Positions 43,371 to 52,761 of a DNA stretch of 64,000 nucleotides are shown here, in pieces. The stretch lies in contig JAYOIK010000021.1 in NCBI GenBank assembly GCA_038118725.1, positions 5,578 to 69,577 on the forward strand, read 5' to 3'. A program made the position numbers and the translations under genes. Position 1 is the first letter of the stretch. Each line of letters begins with the position of its first letter. Below the pieces are notes generated by a model. It was not told the DNA's origin. It searched no databases and saw only the letters and a program-made list of their open reading frames with translations. Source of the DNA: JADHLJ01 sp038118725. Its GTDB lineage: Bacteria; Pseudomonadota; Alphaproteobacteria; Thalassobaculales; Thalassobaculaceae.

Positions 43371-45410
43371 TCAACCGATCTCGGCGGTCGCCGCGGCGAG
43401 CCACGCCGCGACATCGGGATCCAACAACGGGGTCAAGGTATCTCGCACCCAGCGGTGATAACCGTCAAGCCAGGCGATCTCGGCGCCGTCGAGCAACGCG
43501 ACCTCGATCATCGAACGATCAAAGGGCGCGAGCGTGATGGTCTCGAAGCTCAGCATCTCGCGATCCCCACCCGCGATCTTCTCTTCCTGGACGACGACAA
43601 GGTTCTCGAGGCGAATGCCGAAGGCGCCCTCCTTGTAGTATCCCGGCTCATTCGAGATGATCATGCCCGGTTGAAGCGCCACGGAGCCCGCCGCCTTGGA
43701 GATCCGTTGCGGGCCCTCGTGAACCCCGAGATAAGAGCCGACGCCGTGACCGGTGCCGTGATCGAAATCAAGACCGGCTCGCCACAGCGGAGCCCGAGCC
43801 AGCGGATCGAGTTGGCTACCATTCACGCCCACGGGAAAGCGCGCCATCGCCACCGCGATATGGCCCTTCAGCACCCGTGTGAAGCGATCCCGCGCCTCGT
43901 TACCCGGATCACCGACACCGATGGTGCGGGTAATGTCCGTGGTGCCGTCGAGATATTGCGCGCCGGAATCAACGAGGTATAGATCGCCAGGCTGGATAGT
44001 CCGGTTACTTTCCGGGGTGACCCGGTAATGCACGATGGCCCCATTGGGCCCCGAACCCGAGATGGTGTCGAAACTGAGATCCTTGAAGAGATCTCCCTCG
44101 GCGCGAAACGCGCGCAGCCGGTCGGCGGCGGTAATCTCGTCGATCTGGCCACCCGGCGCCTCGTTCGCGAACCAGTGCAGAAACCGGGTCATGGCGACCC
44201 CGTCGCGAATATGCGCCGCGCGTGTTCCGGAAAGCTCGATCCGGTTCTTCAGCGCCCGCGGCAAGACAACGGGATCGTCCCCCTTTGCCACGGTACCCCC
44301 CGCCGCCTCGATCCGCCGGGCGATCCAGGCCGGGCTGGAAGCCGGGTCAACCCGGAGCGCGACACCATCGGAAATCAACACGTCGATCGCCTCGCCCAAG
44401 GCCTCGCGCGGGCGGACGCTCACGGCATTGCCGAGATGCTCCCGCGTCTCCCGGGTCATCTTGCGCTCGTCGATATAGAGATCCACCGCCGCCTCGCGGT
44501 TGATGATCGCGAAGGACAGCGGCAACGGCGTGCGGGGCACGTCGCCGCCACGAATATTCAACAGCCAGGCGATCGACTCCGGCGACGAGAGCACCACCGC
44601 GTCATGGCCGTCCCTTGCAATCGCCTCGGCGATGGCGATGCGCTTGTCGGCGATGGACCGGCCGGCATATTCCGCGCGATGCGGCACCACCGGCGTTAGC
44701 GGTGGCGACGGCTGATCCACCCAGATGGCGTCGATGGGATTCTGGTCCAGCTCGACCAAGCTTCCGCCGGCCTTCTCCGCCGCCTTTTCGAGACGTTCCA
44801 CGCCAGACAATGTGTGCAGCCAGGGATCGAAACCGAGACGGCCACCCGCGCCAAGATTTTTCTCGATCCATTCAGCCGGAGAATCGGAAATGACATGCCG
44901 GGTCTCATACAGCGAAAGGTCCACTTGCTCCCGTATCGCCAGGGTATAGCGGCCATCGGTAAACACCGCCGCCTTGTCCCTCAGCACGACCACCACGCCC
45001 GCCGAACCTGTAAAACCCGTCAGCCAGGCCAGGCGCTCGGCGCGGGGCGGCAGATACTCGCCCTGATGTTCGTCCGCGCGGGGCAGGATCATCCCGTCGA
45101 CACCCCGTTCGTCGAGGACCGCCCGCAAACGACTTAGGCGCTCACCTGGATCGTCCGCGGCGAGTAACGCGGCGCCACCCGCTCGTTCGTTTGTTCGGAG
45201 CATTCGAAGCGCGACGAGGTCCGACACGAGTTCCTTGCCCAAACGGTCGCCGACCATCGTCGTCCAGGCCGTGTCATCGATGGCCATGGGAGACGCGTTC
45301 ACGCCATCGATCAGGTCCAGCAAGGCATCCGAGGCAATAGTCACTCCCGCCTCGTCCAGCCGGCCCACTAACTCGTTGCTCCGCTCGCCACTCGGCGATG
45401 ATCGCTCCAC
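43371..45410 (-). CDS. pepP: Xaa-Pro aminopeptidase with N-terminal extension
   Basis: A 679-residue M24 peptidase of the long (X-prolyl aminopeptidase) type. Creatinase-N domains run from RLSRLRAVLDERGVDGMILPRADEHQGEYLPP to about residue 330; the catalytic domain shows DSGAQYLDGTTDITRTIGVG, DFDHGTGHGVGSYLGVHEGPQRI and NEPGYYKEGAFGIRLENL, all metal ligands intact. Family members usually begin near the MLRTNERAGG segment; about 70 residues precede it here (GTG 45410) with normal codon use. They may be real or an overcall; ATG 45203 is the alternative. Confidence 0.92.
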   Translation of the reverse strand: MERSSPSGERSNELVGRLDEAGVTIASDALLDLIDGVNASPMAIDDTAWTTMVGDRLGKELVSDLVALRMLRTNERAGGAALLAADDPGERLSRLRAVLDERGVDGMILPRADEHQGEYLPPRAERLAWLTGFTGSAGVVVVLRDKAAVFTDGRYTLAIREQVDLSLYETRHVISDSPAEWIEKNLGAGGRLGFDPWLHTLSGVERLEKAAEKAGGSLVELDQNPIDAIWVDQPSPPLTPVVPHRAEYAGRSIADKRIAIAEAIARDGHDAVVLSSPESIAWLLNIRGGDVPRTPLPLSFAIINREAAVDLYIDERKMTRETREHLGNAVSVRPREALGEAIDVLISDGVALRVDPASSPAWIARRIEAAGGTVAKGDDPVVLPRALKNRIELSGTRAAHIRDGVAMTRFLHWFANEAPGGQIDEITAADRLRAFRAEGDLFKDLSFDTISGSGPNGAIVHYRVTPESNRTIQPGDLYLVDSGAQYLDGTTDITRTIGVGDPGNEARDRFTRVLKGHIAVAMARFPVGVNGSQLDPLARAPLWRAGLDFDHGTGHGVGSYLGVHEGPQRISKAAGSVALQPGMIISNEPGYYKEGAFGIRLENLVVVQEEKIAGGDREMLSFETITLAPFDRSMIEVALLDGAEIAWLDGYHRWVRDTLTPLLDPDVAAWLAAATAEIG

Positions 45411-45680
45411 GGGTAGATCCTCCTAGAAAGGGCGAGCGCCGAAGATCGACCCTCATGACGCTCGGGTTCCAAGACGATAGGACGCCCGACGCCGCCTGGA
45501 CAAGTGTCCGGCTCGGATAGCGACCCATGCGCGGGACGCATCCCTGGGGTGCAATACCGTCGCTTCTAAACTGAATCAAAAGGTCCATCTTCCAGTCATC
45601 GAAGGCGGCAATCTCGCTTTCGGCAAATCGCTCCAGAACCGGGGCGGCTAAACGGCTGATACCCTTAGGAGGGGCCTGAC

Positions 45681-46307
45681 ATGAAAAACATCCATTCCAT
45701 CGAAACCGACAGCTTTGCTTTCACCGGTGCCTCCGCCACGCCCGCGAACACCCAGATGACCATCGTCGACTTCCCGAGCGACGCCAAGGTCATGCGGATG
45801 ATCGCGGAAAGCCACGCCGCGCGTAACCGCTATGTCGCCGGACTAATCGCCTCGGGCGTCAAGGCCTTGTTCGGTCCGGTCGTCACCTGGAACCGCAAGC
45901 GCGCCACGCAACGGGCTCTTGCCGATCTCGACACGCGTCTCCTGCAGGATATCGGGTTGGAGCGCGGCGATATCGACGCCTATCTCGCAAAGGGTAAGCC
46001 GGGTGTGATCTCCAGCGGTTTCGCCGCAATCGCCGATGCGGTTAAAACCTGGAACACGGCGCGGCGGACCAAACAGGCCCTGCTTCGGCTGACCGACGCC
46101 CAACTGACCGATATCGGCCTCACCCGGTTCGACGTCGAGATGCTGGCGGATGAGATCCGCGCCGGCACCTTCGGCACTCCCGCCACCGTCGAGACCGCGA
46201 TGACGGCGACCGAGGGCAAACCCGTCGCCAAGGCCCACAAGATCGTCAAGCCGGTCAACTGCAACCAAGTAAGTTCCTGGTTCACGGCTCCGAAGCGGGC
46301 CGCCTAG
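45681..46307 (+). CDS. tandem DUF1127 protein
   Basis: A 208-residue protein carrying two DUF1127-like helical motifs: WNRKRATQRALADLDTRLLQDIGLERGDIDAYL (residues ~72-104) and WNTARRTKQALLRLTDAQLTDIGLTRFDVEMLADE (~116-150). DUF1127 proteins are typically 45-70 residues, one motif. AGGAGGGG lies 8 bp before ATG. Single-motif members link to phosphate metabolism and RNA binding (CcaF1-like) in alphaproteobacteria. An intrinsic terminator follows at 46343. Confidence 0.8.
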   Translation: MKNIHSIETDSFAFTGASATPANTQMTIVDFPSDAKVMRMIAESHAARNRYVAGLIASGVKALFGPVVTWNRKRATQRALADLDTRLLQDIGLERGDIDAYLAKGKPGVISSGFAAIADAVKTWNTARRTKQALLRLTDAQLTDIGLTRFDVEMLADEIRAGTFGTPATVETAMTATEGKPVAKAHKIVKPVNCNQVSSWFTAPKRAA

Positions 46308-46342
46308 GTCGGACAGACTCCCAAACTAAAATCCATCAAGCT

Positions 46343-46378
46343 GGCGGGACCATCCATCGGTCCCGCCGGTTTCGTTTT
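46343..46378 (+). terminator. intrinsic terminator of the DUF1127 gene
   Basis: A perfect 9-bp stem GGCGGGACC / GGTCCCGCC with a 7-base loop (46343-46367) is followed by GGTTTCGTTTT. It lies 36 bp past the stop codon of the DUF1127 gene. Confidence 0.85.
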
Positions 46379-46536
46379 AACCGGATTTTAGCTCGAGGCT
46401 TTCAGCCTCCTCCGTCGTCACCGCGCGGGCGCGAAAACAGGGAAAGAGATTCACGTACCGGATTCCCCATTTTCCCACTCCGCGCTTCTGCATTAGGCTG
46501 CGGGAACGAATTGGGCGACGAAATGGGGACCGACAA

Positions 46537-48189
46537 ATGGATTATTTTGATCTTGGCCAGTATGAGCGAAAAATCACCACGAATTCTCCGGATGCCCAAA
46601 CTTGGTTCGACCGCGGCCTGAACTGGACCTTCGGTTACAACCACGGCGAAGCGGTAAGCTGTTTCAAGAAAGCGATCGAGGCCGACCCGACTTGCGCGAT
46701 GGCCTATTGGGGCCTCGCCTACGCCGTGGGTCCGAACTACAACCTGCCCTGGCACCGTCTTGATCCCAAGGGTCGGGCCAAGGCGCTCGAGGCGGCCTAT
46801 GACGCGACCCAGGGCGCGCTCGACAATCTCGACGGAACCTCCGATTTCGAGCAAGCCATGATCCAGGCGCTTACCGCCCGCTATCCCCAACGCGAGCCGA
46901 TCGAGGACCTGCGCCCCTGGGACAAGGCCTACACCAACGCCATGCGCGAGGTGCTCGCCGCCTATCCCGACGATCTGGAGGCGCGCACGATCTTCGTTGA
47001 GGCAATCATGAACGAGACGCCTTGGAAGATGTGGGATCTACCCACCGGCCAGATCGCCGAGGGCGCGGGCACGGCCGAGGCCCGTGAGGTTCTCGAGGGC
47101 GCGTTCCGCGACCTGCCCGAAACCTGGAACCATCCGGGCATGCTGCATCTCTATGTCCATCTGATGGAGATGTCGCCGTTTCCCGAACTGGCGCTGCGGG
47201 CCGGTGACCGGTTGCGGGAGATTGTTCCGGATAGTGGCCACCTCACCCATATGCCGACCCATATCGACGTGCTCTGCGGCAACTATCGCGACGTGGTGGT
47301 CTACAATCAAAAGGCCATCGTCGCCGACCGCGAGTATCTCAAGCGCAACGGCGCGCTCAACGTCTATACGATGTACCGGACGCACAACCATCATTTCGTG
47401 ATTTACGGCGCCATGTTCCTCGGCCAGTTCACTCCGGCGATCGAGGCGGCCCAGGAACTCATCGACACCACGCCGGAGGAGGTCCTGCGAATCCCCTCGC
47501 CGCCGATGGCCGATTTCATCGAGGGCTATTTCCCGATGAAGCAGCACGTGCTGGTCCGCTTCGGCAAATGGCAGGACATCCTCGCCCAGGATCTGCCCGA
47601 GGACCAGGAGCTCTACTGCTCGACCATCGCGATGATGCTCTATGCCAAATGCGTCGCCCATTCCGCGCTCGGTAATGTCGCCGAGGCCGAGAAAACCAAG
47701 GAAGAGTTCCTCGCCGCCAAGGCGCGAGTGCCGGACACCCGCCGGGTTCACAACAACATCCTCCCGGACCTGCTGGATATCGCCGAGGAAATGCTGAACG
47801 GCGAGCTAGAGTACCGGCGTGGAAATTACGACGTCGCCTTCGCGCATCTCAGAAAATCCGTCGAACTGGACGACAACCTGCCCTATGACGAGCCCTGGGG
47901 CTGGATGCAGCCGGCCCGCCACGCGCTCGGCGCGCTGTTGATGGAGCAGGGCCATTTCGAGGAGGCGGAGGCCGTCTATCGCGCCGATCTCGGCCTCGAC
48001 AAGACCCTTAGCCGCGCCTGTCAGCATCCCGGCAATCTCTGGAGCTTGCACGGCCTGCACGAATGCCTGACACGCCGGGGCGAGACCGTGGAGGCAATGC
48101 ATATCAAGCAGCAGCTCGACCAGGCCTTGGCCCGCGCCGAGGTCGAGGTCCACGCCTCCTGCTATTGCCGGCAAAGGGCGGCGGCGTGA
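46537..48189 (+). CDS. TPR repeat protein (TTC38-like)
   Basis: A 550-residue protein rich in tetratricopeptide repeats, without signal peptide. Recognisable repeats: DAQTWFDRGLNWTFGYNHGEAVSCFKKAIEADPTCAMAYWGLAYAVG near the N terminus and YDVAFAHLRKSVELDDNLPYDEPWGWMQPARHALGALLMEQGHFEEAEAVYRADLG near the C terminus. The layout resembles the TTC38/TPR family of conserved bacterial and metazoan proteins with unknown role. Ends 24 bp before marC in the same direction. Confidence 0.85.
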   Translation: MDYFDLGQYERKITTNSPDAQTWFDRGLNWTFGYNHGEAVSCFKKAIEADPTCAMAYWGLAYAVGPNYNLPWHRLDPKGRAKALEAAYDATQGALDNLDGTSDFEQAMIQALTARYPQREPIEDLRPWDKAYTNAMREVLAAYPDDLEARTIFVEAIMNETPWKMWDLPTGQIAEGAGTAEAREVLEGAFRDLPETWNHPGMLHLYVHLMEMSPFPELALRAGDRLREIVPDSGHLTHMPTHIDVLCGNYRDVVVYNQKAIVADREYLKRNGALNVYTMYRTHNHHFVIYGAMFLGQFTPAIEAAQELIDTTPEEVLRIPSPPMADFIEGYFPMKQHVLVRFGKWQDILAQDLPEDQELYCSTIAMMLYAKCVAHSALGNVAEAEKTKEEFLAAKARVPDTRRVHNNILPDLLDIAEEMLNGELEYRRGNYDVAFAHLRKSVELDDNLPYDEPWGWMQPARHALGALLMEQGHFEEAEAVYRADLGLDKTLSRACQHPGNLWSLHGLHECLTRRGETVEAMHIKQQLDQALARAEVEVHASCYCRQRAAA

Positions 48190-48213
48190 TCGGCATGACC
48201 ATGGCGCTCTAGC

Positions 48214-48840
48214 ATGATGACCGAGGCCCTCCTCTCTGTATTCGTCACGCTGTTTGTCGTGATCGATCCGATCGGCGTTGCACCGCTTTTCATGTCGCTG
48301 ACGCCGACCGAGACCGTGGCCGAGCGGCGCAAGCTGGCGCTGAAGGGCGTCGCGATCGGGGCCGGTATCCTGTTCGTCTTCGGCCTGTTCGGCGAGGCCT
48401 TGTTGAACGCCCTCGGCATTGGCATGCCGGCGTTTCGGATCGCCGGCGGCATTCTATTGGTTCTCCTCTCCATCGACATGCTCATGGCGCGAGACAGCGG
48501 ACTGCGCAACACCACCGAGGATGAAACCCAGGAGGGCGCCAAACGCGCTGACATTTCGGTTTTCCCGCTGGCGATCCCGCTTATCGCCGGCCCGGGCGCG
48601 CTGACATCCATCGTGCTGTTGATGGGCAAGGCGGAAGGCGACCGGCAGGTGCAGATCACCGTGCTCGCCACCACGGCGGTGGTGCTGATCCTGACTCTGC
48701 TCTGCCTGCTGGCGGCGAGCACCTTGATGAAACTGCTGGGGGTTACCGGGGTGAACGTCATCACCCGGGTCTTCGGCATCATCACCGCCGCCCTCGGCGT
48801 GCAGTTCGTGATTGACGGTGTAACGCGGGTAGTCGGCTAG
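48214..48840 (+). CDS. MarC-family integral membrane protein
   Basis: A 208-residue membrane protein with six predicted helices (LLSVFVTLFVVIDPIGVAPLF; GILLVLLSIDMLMA; ISVFPLAIPLIAGPGALTSIVLL; VNVITRVFGIITAALGVQFVIDGV). The IDPIG and AGPGA motifs are the MarC/YchE hallmark. Function is unresolved; it is named for a locus in multiple antibiotic resistance but is not required for it. It probably shares an operon with the TPR gene. Confidence 0.92.
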   Translation: MMTEALLSVFVTLFVVIDPIGVAPLFMSLTPTETVAERRKLALKGVAIGAGILFVFGLFGEALLNALGIGMPAFRIAGGILLVLLSIDMLMARDSGLRNTTEDETQEGAKRADISVFPLAIPLIAGPGALTSIVLLMGKAEGDRQVQITVLATTAVVLILTLLCLLAASTLMKLLGVTGVNVITRVFGIITAALGVQFVIDGVTRVVG

Positions 48841-48865
48841 TGCCAAAGCCACGGTCAATCTCACT

Positions 48866-49011
48866 CGTATCCCCGACGAAGGTCGGGGCCGACGCCCGTG
48901 GCGTTACCGCGTGACGGGTGGCGGAGCACTTCAGCATACCGCGCGACGTGATCCGCTATCCCCCAAATGGATAGGCATCAGGCGTGGACCCCGACCTGCG
49001 TCGGGGATACG
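48866..49011. repeat. paired-hairpin intergenic repeat, copy D
   Basis: Left arm 48866-48897 (cgtatccccgacgaaggtcgggg...) and right arm 48981-49011 (...ccccgacctgcgtcggggatacg) pair as in copies A-C, with a different core. The 49116-49150 sequence repeats the right arm exactly after the N gap. Confidence 0.75.
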
Positions 49012-49015
49012 AAAA

Positions 49016-49115
49016 NNNNNNNNNNNNNNNNNNNNNNNNNNNNNNNNNNNNNNNNNNNNNNNNNNNNNNNNNNNNNNNNNNNNNNNNNNNNNNNNNNNNN
49101 NNNNNNNNNNNNNNN
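49016..49115. other. assembly gap of 100 Ns flanked by a 35-bp direct repeat
   Basis: Exactly 100 Ns. The 35 bp before it (48981-49015) are identical to the 35 bp after it (49116-49150), so contigs were joined where a repeated hairpin defeated assembly. With the rest of 48841-49254 this holds no gene. Confidence 0.95.
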
Positions 49116-49254
49116 GGCGTGGACCCCGACCTGCGTCGGGGATACGAAAAGACAAAACGGATCAAGCTCCTCCATACCATCCCATCTTGTATCCCGCCGA
49201 CCACGCTGCCATGGTTTCATCAGCGACTGTTGCAAGCGGTGCCGGAAGAACCCC

Positions 49255-50391
49255 ATGAACGACAGCTCACAAGCTTTCGCCTCGGCCAGTAGTTTCGCCG
49301 AGAACTGGCGGGAAAGCGTCGAAGCCCTGACGAATGATCTGGGAGCCGCGCCAGGGACCCTGGGCATCCTTTACACCGGCGAGACCTTCGCGCCGCATAT
49401 AAGCGAAATGCTCTCGGTCGTGCGCGAGCGTACCGGCGTCACGGATTGGGTTTCCGCCGCCGGATACGGCGTTATCGCGGCCGGCGAGGAACATTTCGGC
49501 CAGCCTGGCGCGACGGCGATGATCCTTGACCTTCCCGGCGATGGTTATCGGTTGTTCTCGGGCGGCGGCGACGCGGGGGCCAGACTAGCCGCCAATCACG
49601 CGGACTGGATCGCCGAGGCAACGATGCCGCTCGCCATCACCCATGTCGACCCACGCCATCGGGAAGCCATGACCGCCGTGTCGACCATGTCCGAGGCCAC
49701 GAACGGTTTTCTGATCGGCGGCCTGACGGCGGCAGCGGGCGAGACTCCGCACCAGGCCGGCGGCGCGTCAAGCTCCGGTGGCGATTGTATCAGCGGCGTT
49801 GCTCTCTCCCCCTTGGTGATCGAGGTCGCGACGGCGCTCAGCCAAGGATGCACCCCACTCGGCGAAGCGCATACCGTGACCCGCGCCCAAGACAATATTC
49901 TGATCGAGCTCGATGGACGCCCGGCGCTCGACGTGATGGTCGAGGAAATCGGCCCCGAACTCGCCTCGGATCTCCGACGCATCGGCGGTGTCATTTTCGC
50001 CGCCCTGCCGGTCCCGGGTTCCGATACCGGGGACTATACCGTGCGCAACCTCGTCGGCCTTGATCCAGAGCACAAGGCCGTGGCCATCGCCGAGACGGTC
50101 TCGGAAGGCGACCCGGTCCTGTTCTGCCGCCGCGACCGGGACAGCGCGGTCGAGGATATGCGGCGCATGACGGAGGACCTGAAGCGCCGTGTCGGAGACA
50201 AGCCGATCCGGGGCGGCCTCTATATCTCCTGCGCGGCGCGCGGACCGAACCAATTCGCCGCGCCGGACCGCGAGACGGACATCATTCGCGAAACCCTGGG
50301 CGACTTTCCGATGGCCGGTTTCTTCGCCAATGGTGAGATCAGCCGGGATCGGATCTATGCCTATACCGGTGTATTGACGCTGTTTCTTTGA
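49255..50391 (+). CDS. FIST sensory-domain protein
   Basis: A 378-residue protein with the FIST N- and C-terminal sensory domains. FIST_N includes LGILYTGETFAPHISEMLSVVRERTGVTDWVSAAGYGVIAAGEEHF; FIST_C carries SSGGDCISGVALSPLVIEVATALSQGCTPLGEAHTVTRAQDNILIELDGRPALDVM and MRRMTEDLKRRVGDKPIRGGLYISCAARGPNQF. FIST proteins bind small ligands, often amino acids, upstream of signalling. There is no output domain here. Start ATG 49255; its end overlaps the convergent TPR gene by 31 bp. Confidence 0.88.
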   Translation: MNDSSQAFASASSFAENWRESVEALTNDLGAAPGTLGILYTGETFAPHISEMLSVVRERTGVTDWVSAAGYGVIAAGEEHFGQPGATAMILDLPGDGYRLFSGGGDAGARLAANHADWIAEATMPLAITHVDPRHREAMTAVSTMSEATNGFLIGGLTAAAGETPHQAGGASSSGGDCISGVALSPLVIEVATALSQGCTPLGEAHTVTRAQDNILIELDGRPALDVMVEEIGPELASDLRRIGGVIFAALPVPGSDTGDYTVRNLVGLDPEHKAVAIAETVSEGDPVLFCRRDRDSAVEDMRRMTEDLKRRVGDKPIRGGLYISCAARGPNQFAAPDRETDIIRETLGDFPMAGFFANGEISRDRIYAYTGVLTLFL

Positions 50392-51278
50392 AAAACATCG
50401 GCGAATGTCGAGCCGGTTACCGTGAGACGCAGGACCCGCCCACGCAAATCCGTCTTCGCGTCAACAAGGCGCGCCCGCTCGATCGCTCTATCGGCACCAT
50501 CCCGATCCTCGAGACGCCAAAGGGCGCGCGCGAGATCAAGGTAGCATTCTCCCTGGTCGGCGCCAGCGAGGAGCGCCTTGCGCGCCAAGCGGGCCGCCGC
50601 CTCGAACATAGCGTTGGCGAGAGCCGCGCGTGACATCGCGGTTAGTGTCCGGGCGTCCCCGCCCCGAAGAACGCCCAACCGAGCAAGATAGCGCCAAGCG
50701 CCCTGGTGGTCCCTGCGACGGTTAGAGAGCCGGCCCATCGCCGCCATGGCCGAAGGGTCAACCGGCGAGCGAGTCAGGATATGGCGTGCCGTTCGGTCCG
50801 CTCCGGAGAGATCGCCGAGCGCCAAGCGCGCGTGCAATCCAACATTCAGGTCAAAGGGACTTGGCGGCGCGATACAACCCAGCCGACCAAGCAGTGTCAA
50901 CGCGCGTCGGTTCTCCGCTCGGCTGGCGAGAGCGGCGGCGAGAAAGGACTGCGCATGGTGGTGACCTGGTTTCAAAACGATGGCGCGGCGCCCGGCATCC
51001 AGCGATGATATGGCACCCGAGCCCGCCTGGGCGGCGCGCGCCAACAACATCCAACTTCGAGGATCATCCGGCGTCCGGCAAATCGCGCGCCGCAGATCAA
51101 CGACCGCCCGAGCGCCATCACCGAGACGCAACGCCAGCCCGCCCGCCTCCCGGGAGCCGGCGGACCAATCCGGAGAGACGACCAAAGCGGCTTTCACCGC
51201 CTGAAGCGCCGGACGCCATTGACCGGCCCGCAACAGCCGGTCCGCCTCGCGGGCGAGTTGCTCGAAACCGGGTTCCAC
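50361..51278 (-). CDS. TPR-type repeat protein
   Basis: A 305-residue helical-repeat protein: LAREADRLLRAGQWRPALQAVKAALVVSPDW, RAVVDLRRAICRTPDDPRSWMLLARAAQAG, and more in the C terminus (LARKALLAGADQGECYLDLARALWRLEDRDGADRAIERARLVDAKTD). The start is GTG 51278 (VEPGFEQLAREADR), which overlaps the preceding stop by one base (TAGTG), so it is coupled to the surface-carbohydrate gene. An interaction platform for that pathway is likely, but unproven. Confidence 0.8.
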   Translation of the reverse strand: MEPGFEQLAREADRLLRAGQWRPALQAVKAALVVSPDWSAGSREAGGLALRLGDGARAVVDLRRAICRTPDDPRSWMLLARAAQAGSGAISSLDAGRRAIVLKPGHHHAQSFLAAALASRAENRRALTLLGRLGCIAPPSPFDLNVGLHARLALGDLSGADRTARHILTRSPVDPSAMAAMGRLSNRRRDHQGAWRYLARLGVLRGGDARTLTAMSRAALANAMFEAAARLARKALLAGADQGECYLDLARALWRLEDRDGADRAIERARLVDAKTDLRGRVLRLTVTGSTFADVFQRNSVNTPV

Positions 51279-52615
51279 TACACTGCCTCTCGGGCGCGCG
51301 CGACCGGCGCGCAATGCAAGACACCAGCGGCCGGCTCCTGGACGAGAGTCCGGTCTTGCAAGCCAAGCGTTTCTCGATAGGACGCGATTAGCGCCTCAAC
51401 GGGCCCCGGCGCGAAACGCGCGTTATCGATTTTCCCCTCGGTGGCGGGAACCGGGACAATAGTCGCGAGGTCCGGAATTCGGTCCGCCGAGATATGGGGA
51501 ACTCGGGCGGCGTCGAGAATATCGGCGATCGCGATGCATGAGTAGTGCTCGGGCCCAGTGGCGATGTGACGGGTCAGATTTTTGAAACAGGCATCCCGGC
51601 TCCGGCTTATCGCCCCGCCTCCCTCGGCGAGGTCGACAACCATGTCCATCGCGCGGTCAACAGTGTCCGCCCTCGGATTGACCAGATTGGACAGATAGAG
51701 GTCGTGCCAGCGATTGTCATCGACGGCTAAGCTGACCGCCGGCGTTCCCAGCAGCAGCGCCTCGGTTCCGGTGGTGCACCCGGGATGCACAAGAACGCGC
51801 GCGGCGGCGGTCCAGGCCAGATGGTCGCCCTCGCGTATCACCCGCGCGCGGTCGCCCATGCCCGCGGCGATTTCAACCCAGGGCTCCAGGTTTTCCGTTG
51901 GATGCGGGCGGATGATCAATGGCCATGGAGATCGTTCCCGGGCTTTTCGAACGAATTCCCCCACGGCCGCGAGGTTCGTTCGTTCCCAGGCGCACCAGGT
52001 GAAGAAATCATCCAGATCATCGGCTTGACGCGGATCCAGCACCCCGACATTCGCACAGGTATCGAAATACGCCAGCGTGTCGCCGTCTCGCGGGTTGATG
52101 CTTGAGAAATTCGTGTTGATCAGGATGAAATCACCATATCGGCGGCGTAGATCCTCCGCCGCCGCGTGCACATCCCCAATGAACGCACCCTTAAGCAAAT
52201 CAACGCGCGGATTTCCCACGACGTGGATTGAGCCGGAAAGCGCGCCGAACCGAGCCCGAAGCACCTCCGCCTGGGATTCACCGTTCGCGAATACGATATC
52301 ACAGACCTCGTCAATCGCCGCGGCGTAGCAGCGATGGATTTCGCCTTCGCCGATCACCCCGAGGGTTTCCTCCTCGATCGAGGCGACCAGATGGCCGTGA
52401 CGCTTGGCTTCCCGCATCTCGACGCATTGCGCCGCGTTGTTTCCCTTGAAGAGCGCCACGCCGGGAGGCAATACGGCCCAGTTCCGCCAAGCTGTCCATT
52501 GCGGGAGCAGTACGACATCGAAGCCACGCTCGACCGCGACCGCCGCGATCAGGGCCCGGCTTTTCAATTCCCGGTCCGCCTCTTCGATCAGCAGGTAGAG
52601 GAGACGGCGCGTCAT
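51278..52615 (-). CDS. surface carbohydrate biosynthesis glycosyltransferase-like protein
   Basis: A 445-residue protein from ATG 52615 (MTRRLLYLLIEEADRELKSRALIAAVAVERGFDVVLL). It matches the surface-carbohydrate/CDP-glycerol glycerophosphotransferase-like fold: a GT-B type with LIIRPHPTENLEPWVEIAAG and ARVLVHPGCTTGTEALLLGTPAVSLAVDD (near residue 290) for donor binding. GTG/ATG starts upstream (52678) are possible but add a poor leader. Predicted to build a cell-surface polymer. Coupled to the TPR gene that follows. Confidence 0.72.
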   Translation of the reverse strand: MTRRLLYLLIEEADRELKSRALIAAVAVERGFDVVLLPQWTAWRNWAVLPPGVALFKGNNAAQCVEMREAKRHGHLVASIEEETLGVIGEGEIHRCYAAAIDEVCDIVFANGESQAEVLRARFGALSGSIHVVGNPRVDLLKGAFIGDVHAAAEDLRRRYGDFILINTNFSSINPRDGDTLAYFDTCANVGVLDPRQADDLDDFFTWCAWERTNLAAVGEFVRKARERSPWPLIIRPHPTENLEPWVEIAAGMGDRARVIREGDHLAWTAAARVLVHPGCTTGTEALLLGTPAVSLAVDDNRWHDLYLSNLVNPRADTVDRAMDMVVDLAEGGGAISRSRDACFKNLTRHIATGPEHYSCIAIADILDAARVPHISADRIPDLATIVPVPATEGKIDNARFAPGPVEALIASYRETLGLQDRTLVQEPAAGVLHCAPVARAREAV

Positions 52616-52761
52616 TACGGGTGCTTCTCCCAGTTCGATCTCGGCCACGTCGCCCGGAAAGTCATGGTTCTTCGCCATCTCGATTGCTTATCGCTCGATT
52701 GCCCCCGCCACAAGGCACATAATGGCCCCGAGCCCGGCTGTTCAGACGAGAGGTAGCATCC

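Noticed and set aside
45274..45588. 104-residue minus-strand frame
   Set aside because: Overlaps pepP out of frame, with no start signal and low-complexity sequence.
48866..49150. Short CRISPR array
   Set aside because: Only two direct copies, either side of an N gap, and no spacers or cas genes; the copies are palindromic arms.
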